Notes under the pieces: generated by a model
The model's input: only the letters and a program-made list of their open reading frames with translations
What the model was told of the DNA's origin: nothing
Databases searched by the model: none
Program-made: the position numbers and the translations under genes
From: Gloeopeniophorella convolvens
Taxonomy: Eukaryota; Basidiomycota; Agaricomycetes; Russulales
Assembly (NCBI GenBank): GCA_022496205.1
Contig: WTXD01000002.1
Span: 1,178,001 to 1,242,000 of the forward strand
DNA: 64,000 nt
Direction: 5' to 3'
In this document: positions 20,378 to 30,938 of the stretch, piece after piece
Numbering within the stretch: the first letter of the stretch is position 1
Layout of the letters: each line of letters opens with the position of its first letter

Positions 20378-21843
20378 TCACAAGTCGTTACTCCGCGGCA
20401 AACTGTGCGCCTTGCCAATTAAACCAGTCAGAGAACTGTTTTTAGTCGTCCCGGTGGCGCCGTGCTCACCTAGGTCCCGGTATCTCTGACGTCGCATGGG
20501 ATCTATCACTTCCAACTGTCCGAGTAACGCAAGACACTCCCCGCTTAGGTCAACGGCTTCTCGTGATCCCGGCGTTAGATGGTTCTTCAACAGTAACAGC
20601 TTGTATGTAACCAGCGAGTCCATGCACCCTGTGGGGCAGCTCTCACGTCAGATGCGGCAAGTGCGGCGGCGCAACTGCGCTCACACTTGCTATCGGGCTG
20701 TTCGTCTAGGAGTGTCTGGATGAGTTCTATTTCGCGCTCAAGAACGCGCTTGTCCTCCCCTGATGCGATCATTCAAGGCGGGTAAAAATAGATGAGAGCA
20801 TATGACTTGCCGGCACCAATCAACCATCGATGGTATAGCCAGGCACTCTGGTCCTCCGGAAGCGTGAACATGGCATTCTGTACCAGCTCAAACTCTGCAG
20901 CACGGGGTCGGTAGGCGGATGATCCATGTCGCGCAAGAAAGGCACTATACCCTTCTGGAGCGACGATTCCTTGTTGACGTCGCCACCGGCCCATAAGGAG
21001 CTCAGCACTTTGGTCCTCTGGTGCCATGCGCTGAAATTAGAGAAGTTGGCTTCGATCTTCTTTGTCGTATAGGCGAGCTCCGCCTTGTCGGACCGGCGAA
21101 CGGGCATGCTCGCGAGTACATAGCGTCGGTAATCCCAGGCGATAACTAGAGCATGTGGGTGCCAAGAGTTATGCACGCAGCGGTCAGCAGAAGCAGGACA
21201 GACGGACAGTTGCGGGCATCCGCATCGAGCATCCTCTCTACTATGAAGAGCTCTCTTTCCCAGGTAGCGACTTTCCAGGCTTGAGCGTCGGTGGCATCAG
21301 GGCTGTCAGGAACGTGCTCAAGGCACCACCTTCTGTGGTTCCAGATCCAGTAGACTTTGGGATGTGACTTGAGTACCTTTGTCGTCATTGCGAGGTCGTT
21401 GTTGAGTAGCTCATTGATCTCTTCCAGAGAACTGCAAGAACCCGATGACATGTGGCCCGTCCCAGAGAGACAATATATACCTTTCTGGAAAGATGCCGTT
21501 AAGAAGAATGTTTCTGCGGTAGTTCCACACCGTGTAGAACTCGGGGTTCGTCAGGCTGGGATCGGTGGAGAGCAGCTGAGTAGTGAGATCAAACGCCTGT
21601 CTGCTCCAATCCTTGTTCTTCTTCTGCAGAGAAAGTTACGATTCGGTACGAGTGCAGACAAGAGGGAAGAGCGTGCCCTAGTGAGGATGTCGTCTGTGAG
21701 AGCGAGATAAGCGGAGAGCTTTGCCCTGTCGCGCTCGCGCCTCGCGGCGAGAGCCTCCTGAGTGTCCCTGGTTCGCCTGATTCCGTGCTGGCAGGATGAT
21801 CGGGTTCATCCCAGAGACACAGAGCGAGCAAGGGGCGCACCAT
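20378..21843 (-). CDS. BET4: Rab geranylgeranyltransferase subunit alpha (BET4)
   Basis: Alpha subunit of type II GGTase, which prenylates Rab/Ypt GTPases delivered by REP. Prenyltransferase alpha repeats are clear: NPEFYTVWNYRRNILL, KVYWIWNHRRWCLEHV, IAWDYRRYVLASMP, FSNFSAWHQRTKVL and EDQSAWLYHRWLIGAG. The start is unusual. The first coding exon is the ATG alone (21841-21843); a 53-nt intron then joins it to HGIRRTRDTQEALAARRERD, the expected MHG start of the family. Two introns (21624-21676 and 20760-20810) need GC donors. The C-terminal part (KLLLLKNHLT...PMRRQRYRDL) matches the family. The last residues to the TGA at 20378 may instead be intronic, because a GTGAGC donor follows RYRDL. Confidence 0.88.
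20760..20810 (-). other. GC-AG intron in BET4 (3' one)
   Basis: The donor is CG|GCAAGT, a textbook GC donor, and the acceptor is GCATCAG. It joins YHRWLIGA to GEDKRVLEREI in phase. The unspliced frame ends at a stop within the intron. Confidence 0.8.
21624..21676 (-). other. GC-AG intron in BET4 (5' one)
   Basis: The donor is AGG|GCACGC and the acceptor is TCTCTGCAG. Phase 0 joins LTDDILTR to KKNKDWSRQAF. The only GT donor of correct phase would give a 26-nt intron, too short to be credible. Confidence 0.6.
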
Positions 21844-22004
21844 GGAAGTGGTGGCGAGGCAATTCGGCCAAGGAGTGATTTTGAGGCTGAGCGAAGACGT
21901 CAACTGGCATCATGACCCGTGGGAAACAAATGCCTTTGTGGGCAGGGGATGCGTTGGACGAGGCGCGTTCGCCGTTCGCAACGACGAGCAAGACCAACGC
22001 GACG
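21844..22004. promoter_or_regulatory. Compact bidirectional promoter BET4 / SYF1
   Basis: Only 161 bp separate the BET4 ATG (minus) from the preferred SYF1 ATG at 22005 (68 bp if SYF1 starts at 21912). It must serve both genes. No TATA box is evident. Confidence 0.5.
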
Positions 22005-25000
22005 ATGCCCTCCGTCGCAGAGGCCAGCGTTTCTCTCGAGACACTCTCTGCCTCGTTTCCCCTCACCATCCCCGTCCCCACTCCCGTCACACACCCGTCT
22101 CTCATCTCCGCAAAGGACCTGCACAGGGAAGAGGACCTCCTCCGCAACCCGCTCTCCTTCCGTCAATGGTGGGCCGCAATCAACACTACTCGCGAGGCCC
22201 AGAATGCCCTCATAAAACTCGAGCCTGCGCTCGACACATCTCCGGAGACTGCTGCTCTCCTCGGTCCGCTAGCCTCTCCTGTCGCCCGCCAATCGCTCCA
22301 ACGCCTCACTTACCTCTACGAGGCCGCGCTCGTGAACTTTGCTGGCTCATTCAAGCTCTGGAAGTCGTACCTCCAGATGCGCATGTCCTATGTACTAGGC
22401 AAGCAGATCACTAAAAGGAGAGGGGGAGGCAGAAAAAGGCTCCCGGACATCAAAGACGCGCTCGAGGAGGAGCAGGAGGACCTCGAGCAGTGGGAGGGCG
22501 GCCTCGACGGCGTTGTAGGCTGGGAGGAGTGGAAGTCCCTCGTGGCTGCCTTTGAGCGCGCTCTCATGTGGCTGCCAAAGGTGCGCCGCACCACCCTCTG
22601 GTCTCGCGGCTCTTGACACCGTTCATGTAGCTGCCGAGGTTATGGCTAATGTACCTCTCCATCTTCAACCACCCAAACTGCCCTGCGGTTCTCTCCCACT
22701 CGCACGCGCGCCGAACCTACGACCGTGCGCTCCGCACGCTGCCCCCATCCCTGCACCACCGCATATGGGTCCGCTACCTCCTCTGGGCAGAGGCCCGCGG
22801 CGGCTTCACCACCGTCGCCGTGTACCGCAGGTACCTCGCCATCGACCCCTCCATCACTGAGCGCTACACCGCCATCCTGCTCTCCCCGAGCAACCCCGCG
22901 CCCCGGCCCCTCGAAGCCGCCAAGCTGCTCCTCCTGCTCTCTAGGATGGCCGCGCGCGGCGAATACGAAAGTCCGGAGGGAAAGAGCCCGTACCAACTCC
23001 TCGGCGAGTGGCTGGACGTCGTCGAGGCGCACGCGGAAGATGTCGGGCTAGACGTCGAGGAGGCCGACCGTGACACCGCCGCGAAGGACAAGGAGGGTGG
23101 CGCGGACAGCGCGCAGCAGCCACAGCTTGGCGACGGCACGCTCGTCCGCCTCGCGGGCCCGCCGACCGCCGCCGCCGGTGCGGACGGGCAGCCCGCGTCT
23201 GCGTACGACGCAGACGAGGACCCGAACAACACGCGCAAGCTGAACATCGAAGCGATCGTGCGCAAGGACGGGCTCGCGGTGTACAAGGACCAGGCAGGGC
23301 GGCTCTGGACGGGGCTCGCGACGTACTGGATCAAGCGCGGCGAGTTCGAGCGCGCGAAGGAGACGTTCGAGACAGGGCTCGCGAGCGTGCTCACGATCCG
23401 CGACTTTACGCAGATCTTCGACGCGTACGCCGAGTTCAGCGAGTCGGTCGTCAGCGCGCTCATGGAGGAGCTCGCGGACCCGGACGCAGAGGACGAGGAG
23501 TTTGACGCGAAGGAGACGGAGGAGGAGCTCGACGGTAAGATGCGCGAGTTTGAGGCGCTCATGGACCGCCGGCCGTTCTTAGTCAACGATGTGCTGCTCC
23601 GCCGGAATCCGAACGACGTGCAGGAGTGGGAGAAGCGCGTCGCGCTGTGGGGCCAGGACGACGACAAGGTGCGCCGTGCGATCCTGCGTACCGTCGCTTC
23701 CTCACTTGTCTGTCTGCAGGTCGCCGAGACGTACACGGCAGCGCTCTCGACTGTCGCGCCGCGCAAGGCGTCGCCGAACTTCCACCGGCTCTACATCAAC
23801 TTTGCCAAGTTCTACGAGGAGGGCGGGACGGCGGGCGAGGCGGAGGCAGACCTCGCCAGCGCGCGCAAGGTGCTCGAAAAGGCCACCAAGGTCAACTTTA
23901 GGAATGTCGAGGACCTCGCCGAGATCTGGTGCGAGTGGGCCGAGATGGAAGTGCGCCACGAGTACGTTTGTGTGATTCTCCGAGTCGAGTGGGTGGCTGA
24001 TGCTGTGGTGCAGGAACTACGACGATGCCATTCGCGTCATGCAGAGGGCCACCGCTGTGCCGAAGAACACCAAGGTCAACTACCACGACCACGTACGTGC
24101 CTAGGGATCATGTCGCCGAACACGGCTGATATGGTGTTCCCCAGGCATTACCGGTACAGATCCGACTGTTCAAGTCGCTCAAGCTGTGGTCGTTCTACGT
24201 CGATCTCGAAGAGTCTCTCGGCACCGTCGAGTCTACCAAGGCAGTATACGACAAGATCCTGGAGCTGCGCATCGCGAACGCGCAGATCATCGTCAACTAT
24301 GCCGCCTTCCTCGAGGAGAACAAGTACTTCGAGGAAAGCTTCAAAGTGTACGAGCGCGGCGTCGAGCTGTTCACCTTCCCCGTTTCCTTCGAGATCTGGA
24401 ACATCTATCTCTCCAAATTCGTCAAGCGCTACGTGGGTCGCCTTCTCTTCCCCGCTCCTCGCCGCGCCGTCTGACCACAGCGCAGGGCGGCACCAAGCTG
24501 GAGCGCGCGCGCGACCTGTTCGAGCAAGCGCTGGACAAGTGCCCGCCAAAGTCGTGCAAGCCGATCTTCCTCATGTACGCGCAGCTCGAGGAGGAGCACG
24601 GCCTGGCGAAGCGCGCGATGGCCATTTACGACCGCGCCACGCAGGCCGTCGAGAACGAAGACAAGTTCGAGGTGCGTGTGCACCCGCCGGTGTCATCGAA
24701 CGCCGACCGATCCCCCGCCCGCAGATGTTCACAATCTACATCGCCAAAGCCGGCGCGAGCTACGGCCTCACCGCGACGCGGCCGATCTACGAGCGCGCGC
24801 TGGACACCCTGCCCGACCGGCAGACGGCCAAGATGTGCCTGCGCTTCGCGGCGCTCGAGCGCAAGCTCGGCGAGATCGACCGCGCGCGCGCGATCTACGC
24901 GCACGCGGCGCAGTTCTGCGACCCGCGCACGCACGCCGAGTTCTGGGCCGAGTGGCACGCGTTCGAGATCGACACGGGCTCCGAGGACACGTTCCGCGAG

Positions 25001-25324
25001 ATGCTCCGCATCAAACGCAGCGTGCAGGCGCAGTTCAACACCGAGGCGAGCTATCTTGCGGCGCAGACGCTTGCGACGCGTGGGGGCGACAGTGCGGGCG
25101 CGGGCGAGGCGGAGGCACCGCTGGATCCGATGGCGGCGGCGGAGAGGCAGGCGGGGCCCGCGTTCGTGGCGGCGAAGCAGCAGCCGCAGCGCCGCGCGGA
25201 GGACGAGGGCGACAGCGACGACGAGGGCGGGGACCAGGAGCCGCAGCCGAGCCCGGCGGGCAAGACAGCCGCTGCAGGCAACGCGGACGAGATCCATATA
25301 TCCGACGAGGAAGAGGATCTGTGA
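22005..25324 (+). CDS. SYF1: Pre-mRNA-splicing factor SYF1 (XAB2 homolog)
   Basis: HAT-repeat scaffold of the Prp19/NTC complex that acts in spliceosome activation. Exons: 22005-22580, 22631-23668, 23720-23961, 24014-24092, 24145-24432, 24486-24671, 24725-25324 (1002 aa). HAT repeats run through nearly the whole protein: NPLSFRQWWAAINTT, GSFKLWKSYLQMRM, LHHRIWVRYLLWAEARGG, ANAQIIVNYAAFLEENKYFE, RARDLFEQALDKCPPKS, QTAKMCLRFAALERKLGEID and EMLRIKRSVQAQFNTEASYL. The acidic C-terminus (HISDEEEDL) is as in the family. The intron 23669-23719 is 51 nt without a stop, so retention would insert 17 residues. An upstream in-frame ATG at 21912 would add 31 residues; I prefer 22005 because the extension shows no family resemblance. 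Confidence 0.93.
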
Positions 25325-25380
25325 CGCATGCCTGCTGTACCGTACATAGTGTCCGTGCTTTCTGCTCTCCAGCGTATGCC

Positions 25381-26265
25381 TCAGCGCGCGTCCCACCCGG
25401 CGACCTCGACCGCGCACAGGTCTTCCCACTGCGCGTCCCACCCGCCATCCTCGAGCCACGGCTGCTCGTTCCACGCGTTGACCGCCGCGCGCGCCGCCTC
25501 GAACGACACGGCGTGGCTGCGCAGCGCGCCGACGAGCTCCGCGTGGTGCTCGAGCGCGCGGCGGTACGGGCGCAGGATCCCGCCGGCGGACGTGACTGCA
25601 ACGCCGCGGCGGATCAGATCAGATCAGATCAGACGCGGGCACCGGGCAGCGAGCGCACCGAACTTTTCCAGAGGCCAGGTCGTCCAGAGCGGCTCGGTGC
25701 AGACCCAGCGCCAGCCCTTGGCGCGGTGCGCGTCCGCGAGCAGCGCGTCGAGCGCGTCGACGACCGTGCCCATCTTGGCGAGCTGCTTCCGCTGCGGGAC
25801 GCGTGTCAGTGTCTTGTAGTATGTGTGCGCGGGAAGGGACGCACGAGCTTGGCGAGGACCGCGTCGAGCGCGGCGATGCGGGCGTCCATGTACGCGAGCT
25901 TGGGCCCGACGAGGCGCGTGCGCGGCTGCGCGCCGGGCGGGACGAGCGCGAGCATGTTGCTGCGCGCACGTGCTGTCTCAGAGACGGGCAGAAACAAAGG
26001 GGGAAAGGGGAGCGCACTCGAGGTCCGTGCGCGCGTCGACGAGGTCGGCCACGGCGCGCAGGCCGTCCTTGCGCACGAGGTCGTCCCAGGTGTCGCACGC
26101 GGCGCGCAGGTCGCGCAGTGCGGCGCGCAGCTTGCGGTGGTACGGCGACTCGGGCGCGGGTCTGTTGTTTTGTGGCGGTGGTGGCGATCTGGGGGAATGG
26201 GCGGGTTTGATGGGCGAGGAGGAGGGCGTGGAGGGCCCGCGGAAGGAGGCGAGGCGTGCGCTCAT
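25381..26265 (-). CDS. Uncharacterised protein (236 aa, four exons)
   Basis: I do not recognise this family. Exons 26018-26265, 25845-25959, 25659-25791 and 25381-25595 join with consistent phase. The protein begins with a Ser/Pro-rich leader (MSARLASFRGPSTPSSSPIK). Charged alpha-helical segments follow (YHRKLRAALRDLRAACDTWD; AYMDARIAALDAVLAKLRKQ; TVVDALDALLADAHRAKGWR), and the C-terminus is Trp-rich (AAVNAWNEQPWLEDGGWDAQ). No membrane segment or signal peptide is seen. Consistent splice sites and codon use argue that it is real. It stops 57 bp from the SYF1 stop on the opposite strand and shares a 132-bp promoter with the WD40 gene. Confidence 0.7.
25612..25633 (+). repeat. (GATCA)4 pentanucleotide repeat
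   Basis: Four perfect GATCA units plus two bases lie inside the last intron of the uncharacterised minus-strand gene (intron 25596-25658). Confidence 0.85.
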
Positions 26266-26397
26266 CGTGTCTGTCGATGAGGAGAGGGGAAGAGATTGCA
26301 GAGTGATAAGATTAGATTCAAGTGTGCACTGACTAACAACCTCAGGTTCTTGACCTGCTTGCCAGTGACCTCGTGTATACCACACCTTTTAGAAACC
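26266..26397. promoter_or_regulatory. 132-bp bidirectional promoter
   Basis: Lies between the divergent ATGs at 26265 (-) and 26398 (+). It must contain both transcription starts. No clear TATA box; AT content is higher than in the flanks. Confidence 0.5.
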
Positions 26398-28044
26398 ATG
26401 GTGGACCAGCCCATCAACGTCGCCAAGAACCACGCAGGAGACGAGTTCCTCCGCTCAGAGGCAGAGCTCAAAATCGGCCTGGTATTCGCGCAACGACATG
26501 GGCAGAGCGTTGGACTGACGGCGCTGGCCAGGCGCGCAAGGAAAAGGCAGAGCGGCTCAAGGACGTCGGCGACCCCATCTCGCTCCCGGGCGTGCCCATA
26601 GACCTTAAAGTGCGCGGAAACTACGCCTGGGTCGCCTCGAGCACGCACACGGTGCGCAAGATCGACCTCGAGGTGCGCGCACGCCCAGACGCACCCCGCC
26701 GACCGACTGACGCTGCTCGGCGTGGTAGACAGGCAAGACGGTCCAAGTATACAAGGGCCACACCGGCCCCGTCACGTCGCTCGCGTTCTGCGACAGGGTG
26801 CCCGGCTCTGGCGACGACAAGCTGCTGATCACCGGCGCATGGGACACGGTGCCGTCGACCCCGCCCGCCCGAACGCGCCCCCGCTAACGCTCCTCAGCAA
26901 AGACCATCAAAGTCTGGGACACAGACGTGCGTGCCCGACGACGCGTCCCCACGCGCCAGCTCACTCGGCTACGCAGACCAAGGACCTGATCTCCTCCACG
27001 CCCGCGCACGCCGACTTTGTCAAGACGCTGCTCGTCGTGCCCTCCTTGAACCTGCTCGTCTCCGGCAGCTCCGACAAGTCCGTGCGCTTCTGGTGAGCAC
27101 CGCCGGCCCTGCCCCGCCGCGCGTCGCACCATCACGCCTGCCCACCCACCCCACAGGGACCTCTCCGCCGCACACCAGCGCGACACCGCGCTCCCCCCCG
27201 CCGGCTCGATCTCGGCGCACACCCGGCCCGTCGAGGCTCTCGCCGCGTACCTCGACCCCGCGAACCCCGCCGCCCTCGTCCTCTTCACCGCCGACACGAT
27301 GGGCGCGATCAAGGTCTGGGACGTCGCGCGGGATTCGACCGCCGGCGCGCGCCCCATCTGGCGCAGCACGCCGCGCACCGAGCTCCCGCGCCACCGCACG
27401 GGCGTCACCGAGCTCGCGTACGGCGACGGCCACCTCTGGTCCGGTGCGCCCCGCCGCGCATCCCGCACGCAAGAGCCCGCTGACTCGCGCCGCAGCCTCC
27501 GCGGACGAGACGCTCCAGCTGCACGCGCACCCCGCGCCGCAGGAGCAGGAGCAGGAACAGGAGCGGCCGTACCCGCCCCTCGCGCACACGATCGCGTTCC
27601 GCGCGGTCCTGCCCTTGTACCTGCACCCCACGCTCGACGCCGACGCGTTCCCGTACGTGCTCGGCGGCGCGGGCGACGCGATCCGCGTGTACGACGTGTC
27701 CGAGCTACGCGCGGCGGAGCTCGTCCGCGTGGTCGACGCGCACTGGCACGACGTCACGCACCTGCGCGCGTGGCTGCGCGGGCGCGAGGTGTGGGTCGTC
27801 AGTGGGAGTCTGGACGGCACGCTCCGCAGGTGGCGGCTGGCGGGTGCGTGCTGCTGCTTCACTGCTCTGGTCTGGGCTGGGCTCACGGAGCGCGCTAGAA
27901 CTGGTCGCCCCTGCGCCGCCTGTGGTGGAGGGGCAAGCGCCCGCGCCCGCGCCCCCCGAGAAGGTAGTTGTAGCACCCGGCGGGCCCGCTGCCCTGACGG
28001 AGGAAGAGGAAAGAGAGCTTGCGGAGCTGATGGGAGACGACTAG
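26398..28044 (+). CDS. WD40-repeat protein, conserved in fungi
   Basis: Eight exons: 26398-26481, 26532-26672, 26729-26848, 26903-26926, 26977-27092, 27157-27443, 27496-27843, 27899-28044 (421 aa). After an N-terminal segment (MVDQPINVAKNHAGDEFLRS; ARKEKAERLKDVGDPIS) come WD repeats: TVQVYKGHTGPVTSLAFC, LLITGAWDTTIKVWDT, LLVSGSSDKSVRFWDL, LFTADTMGAIKVWDV, YVLGGAGDAIRVYDV and VVSGSLDGTLRRWRL. The acidic end is LTEEEERELAELMGDD. It is a likely protein-interaction propeller; the specific role is unknown. The acceptor before TIKVWDT has to be CAGCAAAG rather than the CAG four bases upstream, which would break frame. A 24-nt exon (26903-26926) is unusually short. Confidence 0.8.
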
Positions 28045-28173
28045 ATGGGATGCGCATGTGCCATCGCGGGACGAGCGATCGCCAGCAGGGTACTACATAT
28101 TGCAGATGCAGTATATCACATGGGTGCAGTGCAGATGTCACTTGTGAAAGCGAAAGGGTATGGTACAGTGGCG

Positions 28174-29786
28174 CTACAGTTTCGCCTGGAGCTTCATGAA
28201 GCCGTGCGCGCGGCCGAGGCTCTCGGCAGCGGTCGTGACGAGCTCGTCCACGCTGATATCGACGCAGGTGAGCTGCCATACCCGCGAAACCCCGTGAATG
28301 CACACACATTTCCTTTGCAGGCTTGATGTCCTAAGGAAACCCAGTGTCAACAAGCGAGCGAACAGCATTGGGGACGCGGCGCACCCTGATGGAACCCGCG
28401 ACGCTGCCCATGAGCCCTGAGGAGACCAGTGAGCCGATGCACCCGCTTCCCCGCCGGCACTCACACATGTGCCCCTCGAGCGACTTTTCCGGGTGCTTCT
28501 CGATCTCGACCTGGTGCGGGATCTTGCCCTGCGCCGTCAGCTCCGCGATCTCCTGCTGGCGCCGCTCCTCCCTAGCAGAGCGCTCTTTTCAATATCCTCC
28601 CTAACCGCACGGGCCCACGCACCACTCGCGCACGTAGTCCGTCTTGCGCACATGCAGCGGGCGCCCCGAGTACACGAGCGTCTTGACCATATCGTCGTAC
28701 CCGGCCGAGACGACGAGCGCCTTGTGCCGCGGCGGCGCGCCCGACTCGACGCTCGCGACGAAGCGCGTGCCGACCCATACGCCGGCCGCGCCGTACGCGA
28801 GCGCGGCGGCGAGCCCGCGGCCGTCGCCGATGCCGCCCGCGGCGACGACGGGGACGGGCGCGCGCGTCAGCGGGCTCGTCGCGCCGCGGCAGAGGTCGAC
28901 GACGGCGGGGATGAGCACGGAGAAGGGCGTGTTGCCCGTGTGCCCGCCGCCCTCGCCGCCCTGCGCGCAGATGACGTCGACGCCTGCGGCGGGGTGCTGT
29001 CAGTGCATGTGGCGTCGCAGGAAGAGGCTTGGGTCTGACCCTGGTCCAGGGCCTTTTTCACGTGCTGCGCGCGGGCGGGCGTTCGTAAGGACAGGCAAAG
29101 GTCTCGACATACAAGGGACGCGCCTTAGGGTGGCCGACCATGCTATGGAATAGAATCATGAGGGGCATTGACAGAAACGCATGGACCGTCCACATACTTC
29201 ATCACGAGGATCCCAGCAGCATGCAGCTTGTCAACCATCTCCTTGGGCGGGACGCCAACGGCGCAGACGAACAGAGACGCCTGTTTCTCAATGATGATGT
29301 CCGTGAGCTCGGACAGGTGGCCGTGCGTGTAGTCGTACTGCGCGGTCCCAGTGAGGTCAGCGCTGCGCTCGCGGCGCGCGGCCGAGCGTGGATCCTCACG
29401 TTGGTCTTGCGCGCGCTGCCGCCGACCTGCGGGATGGCGAGGTCGACGCCGAACGGCGCGCCCTTGTCCTCCAGCTGGCTTTTGAGGTCGTCGATGCTCT
29501 CCGCGAGCATCTTGGCGCTGTAGTGGAGCCCGCCAATGACGCCGATGCCGCCTGCGGGAGGCGGATCAGCAGCGGCGCGCCAGCGCGCGAGACGGGCCCT
29601 GTGCACCTGCGTTGGTGACGGCGGCGGCGAGTCTGGGCCCTGCGGCCACGTTCATGCCTGCGAGAGTAGTTCAGGTACCAGAGAGCACGACAGGGTGCGC
29701 AGAGCACGGACCGGCGAGCATGACGGGGTGCTTGATGTTGAAGAGCCGGGTGAGGGGCGTGTCAAAGACCTGTGGGATGGCGACCA
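28174..29786 (-). CDS. Nitronate monooxygenase (2-nitropropane dioxygenase family)
   Basis: FMN-dependent TIM-barrel enzyme that oxidises alkyl nitronates to carbonyl compounds and nitrite, protecting against propionate-3-nitronate. It begins MVAIPQVFDTPLTRLFNIKH at 29786. The N-terminal FMN loop AGMNVAAG is followed by VTNAGGIGVIGGLHYSA. The catalytic-His loop is CAQGGEGGGHTGN, and FMN-phosphate binding is AAGGIGDGRGLAAALAYGAA and GVWVGTRF. The C-terminal region contains IPHQVEIEKHPEKSLEGHMW and ends DIKPAKEIVDELVTTAAESL. About ten exons are needed. The intron 29065-29123 requires a GC donor (AAG|GCGCGT) to give GHPKHVKKALDQG. It diverges from CYC3 across 215 bp. Confidence 0.88.
29065..29123 (-). 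other. GC-AG intron in the nitronate monooxygenase gene
   Basis: 59 nt, donor AAG|GCGCGT, acceptor CGCGCAG. It joins MVGHPK to HVKKALDQG in phase 0, exactly as conserved in the family. The nearest GT is out of phase. Confidence 0.7.
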
Positions 29787-30001
29787 TTGCGCTCGCTCGT
29801 TACCTGTGCAGAAGAAAGCACACGGTGTATGTTGGCAGCAGACAGACAGACATATATATGTACGTGAGCACTGTGGGGAAATGGATCAACTCTGGCACGG
29901 CGAACGGTCTCGAGACCAGCACGACCGGCAAACTGACGTCCCGAATCCCGGTCGCAGTTCTCAGCCGCCGCGCCGGGTCCCCGACCGTCTCTCCCGCCAA
30001 C
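29787..30001. promoter_or_regulatory. Bidirectional promoter NMO / CYC3
   Basis: 215 bp between divergent ATGs. It contains an AT-rich CATATATATG stretch near 29850-29859 that could act as a TATA element. Confidence 0.45.
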
Positions 30002-30842
30002 ATGTCCGACCCCAAGTGCCCCGTCGACCACACCGCCCTCCCGCCCCCGCCCGCACCCCGCGACGCGTGCCCCATCGACCACAGCGTGCCGGCCGACGCG
30101 TGCCCCGTCGACCACTCCACCCGCGCAGCCTGGGCCCAAGCAGCCCTCCCGCATTCCTCCGACACGCTCGCCGCGCCCACCCCTACCCCTTACCCCACCC
30201 CCGCGACCCTCTCCACCGCGCGCGAGGTCTCCTCGATCCCGCGCACCGCCACAGGCGAGCGGTGGGTCTACCCGTCCGAGGCGCAGTTTTTCGCCGCGAT
30301 GGCGCGCAAGCAGCACGCGCCGCGCGCGCACGACATGCGCGTCGTCGTGCCGATCCACAACGCCGTCAACGAGCGCGCGTGGGCGCACATCCAGGAGTGG
30401 GAGGCCGAGCGCGGCGCGCGCTGCGGCGGCGTAAGGCTCGTCAGCTTCAAGGGCCGCCCGGCCGAGCCGACGCCCAAGGCGCGCGTGCTCACGCTCCTCG
30501 GGTGCGCACATCCCGTCCACGTCCTGCGCGCTGACGGACTGACTGACTGACCGGGGGCTGGGCCGCAGGTACACGCCGCCGTTCGACCGGCACGACTGGG
30601 TTGTGGACCGCTGCGGGACGCGCATCCGCTACGTGATCGACTTTTACGCGGGGCGCGCGCTGCCCGGGACGAACGGCAGCGCGGCGTTCTACCTCGACGT
30701 GCGGCCCGCGCTCGATAGCTGGGAGGCGGTCAGGATGCGCGCGGGCATGTTTGTGGACCGGTGGGCGCGCAGCGTCCGCGGGGCGTTCTCGGGGTCGGGG
30801 TCGTCGTCGATACCCCCGTCGTCTGCGAAGCCCGAGTCGTAG
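30002..30842 (+). CDS. CYC3: Cytochrome c heme lyase (holocytochrome c synthase)
   Basis: Mitochondrial intermembrane-space enzyme that attaches heme covalently to cytochrome c. Exons 30002-30501 and 30569-30842 give 257 aa. Three Cys-Pro heme-binding motifs sit in the N-terminus (CPVDH, CPIDH, CPVDH). The catalytic domain shows [61 protein letters not shown] and [17 protein letters not shown], all standard for the family. No cleavable presequence is visible, in line with known import of heme lyases. A c1-specific paralog cannot be excluded, though the three CP motifs favour the cytochrome c enzyme. Confidence 0.93.
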
Positions 30843-30938
30843 CTCCTCCCTGTGCACGCTTAGATTTTACGCTTGTTCAATAGACATGTGTTACGGTATC
30901 TGCGTGTCGAAAGCTACACGTTGGAGTGATCCAACAGA

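Noticed and set aside
25612..25633. Short tandem repeats as a possible CRISPR or satellite array
   Set aside because: Only four 5-bp units inside an intron, with no spacers; a simple microsatellite.
24676..26280. 534-codon plus-strand open frame spanning SYF1 exon 7 and the next gene
   Set aside because: It runs through the known SYF1 frame out of register and continues antisense over a spliced gene; typical high-GC artefact.
29762..30625. 287-codon minus-strand open frame opposite CYC3
   Set aside because: Antisense to the heme lyase, which has CP motifs and family sequence on the plus strand.
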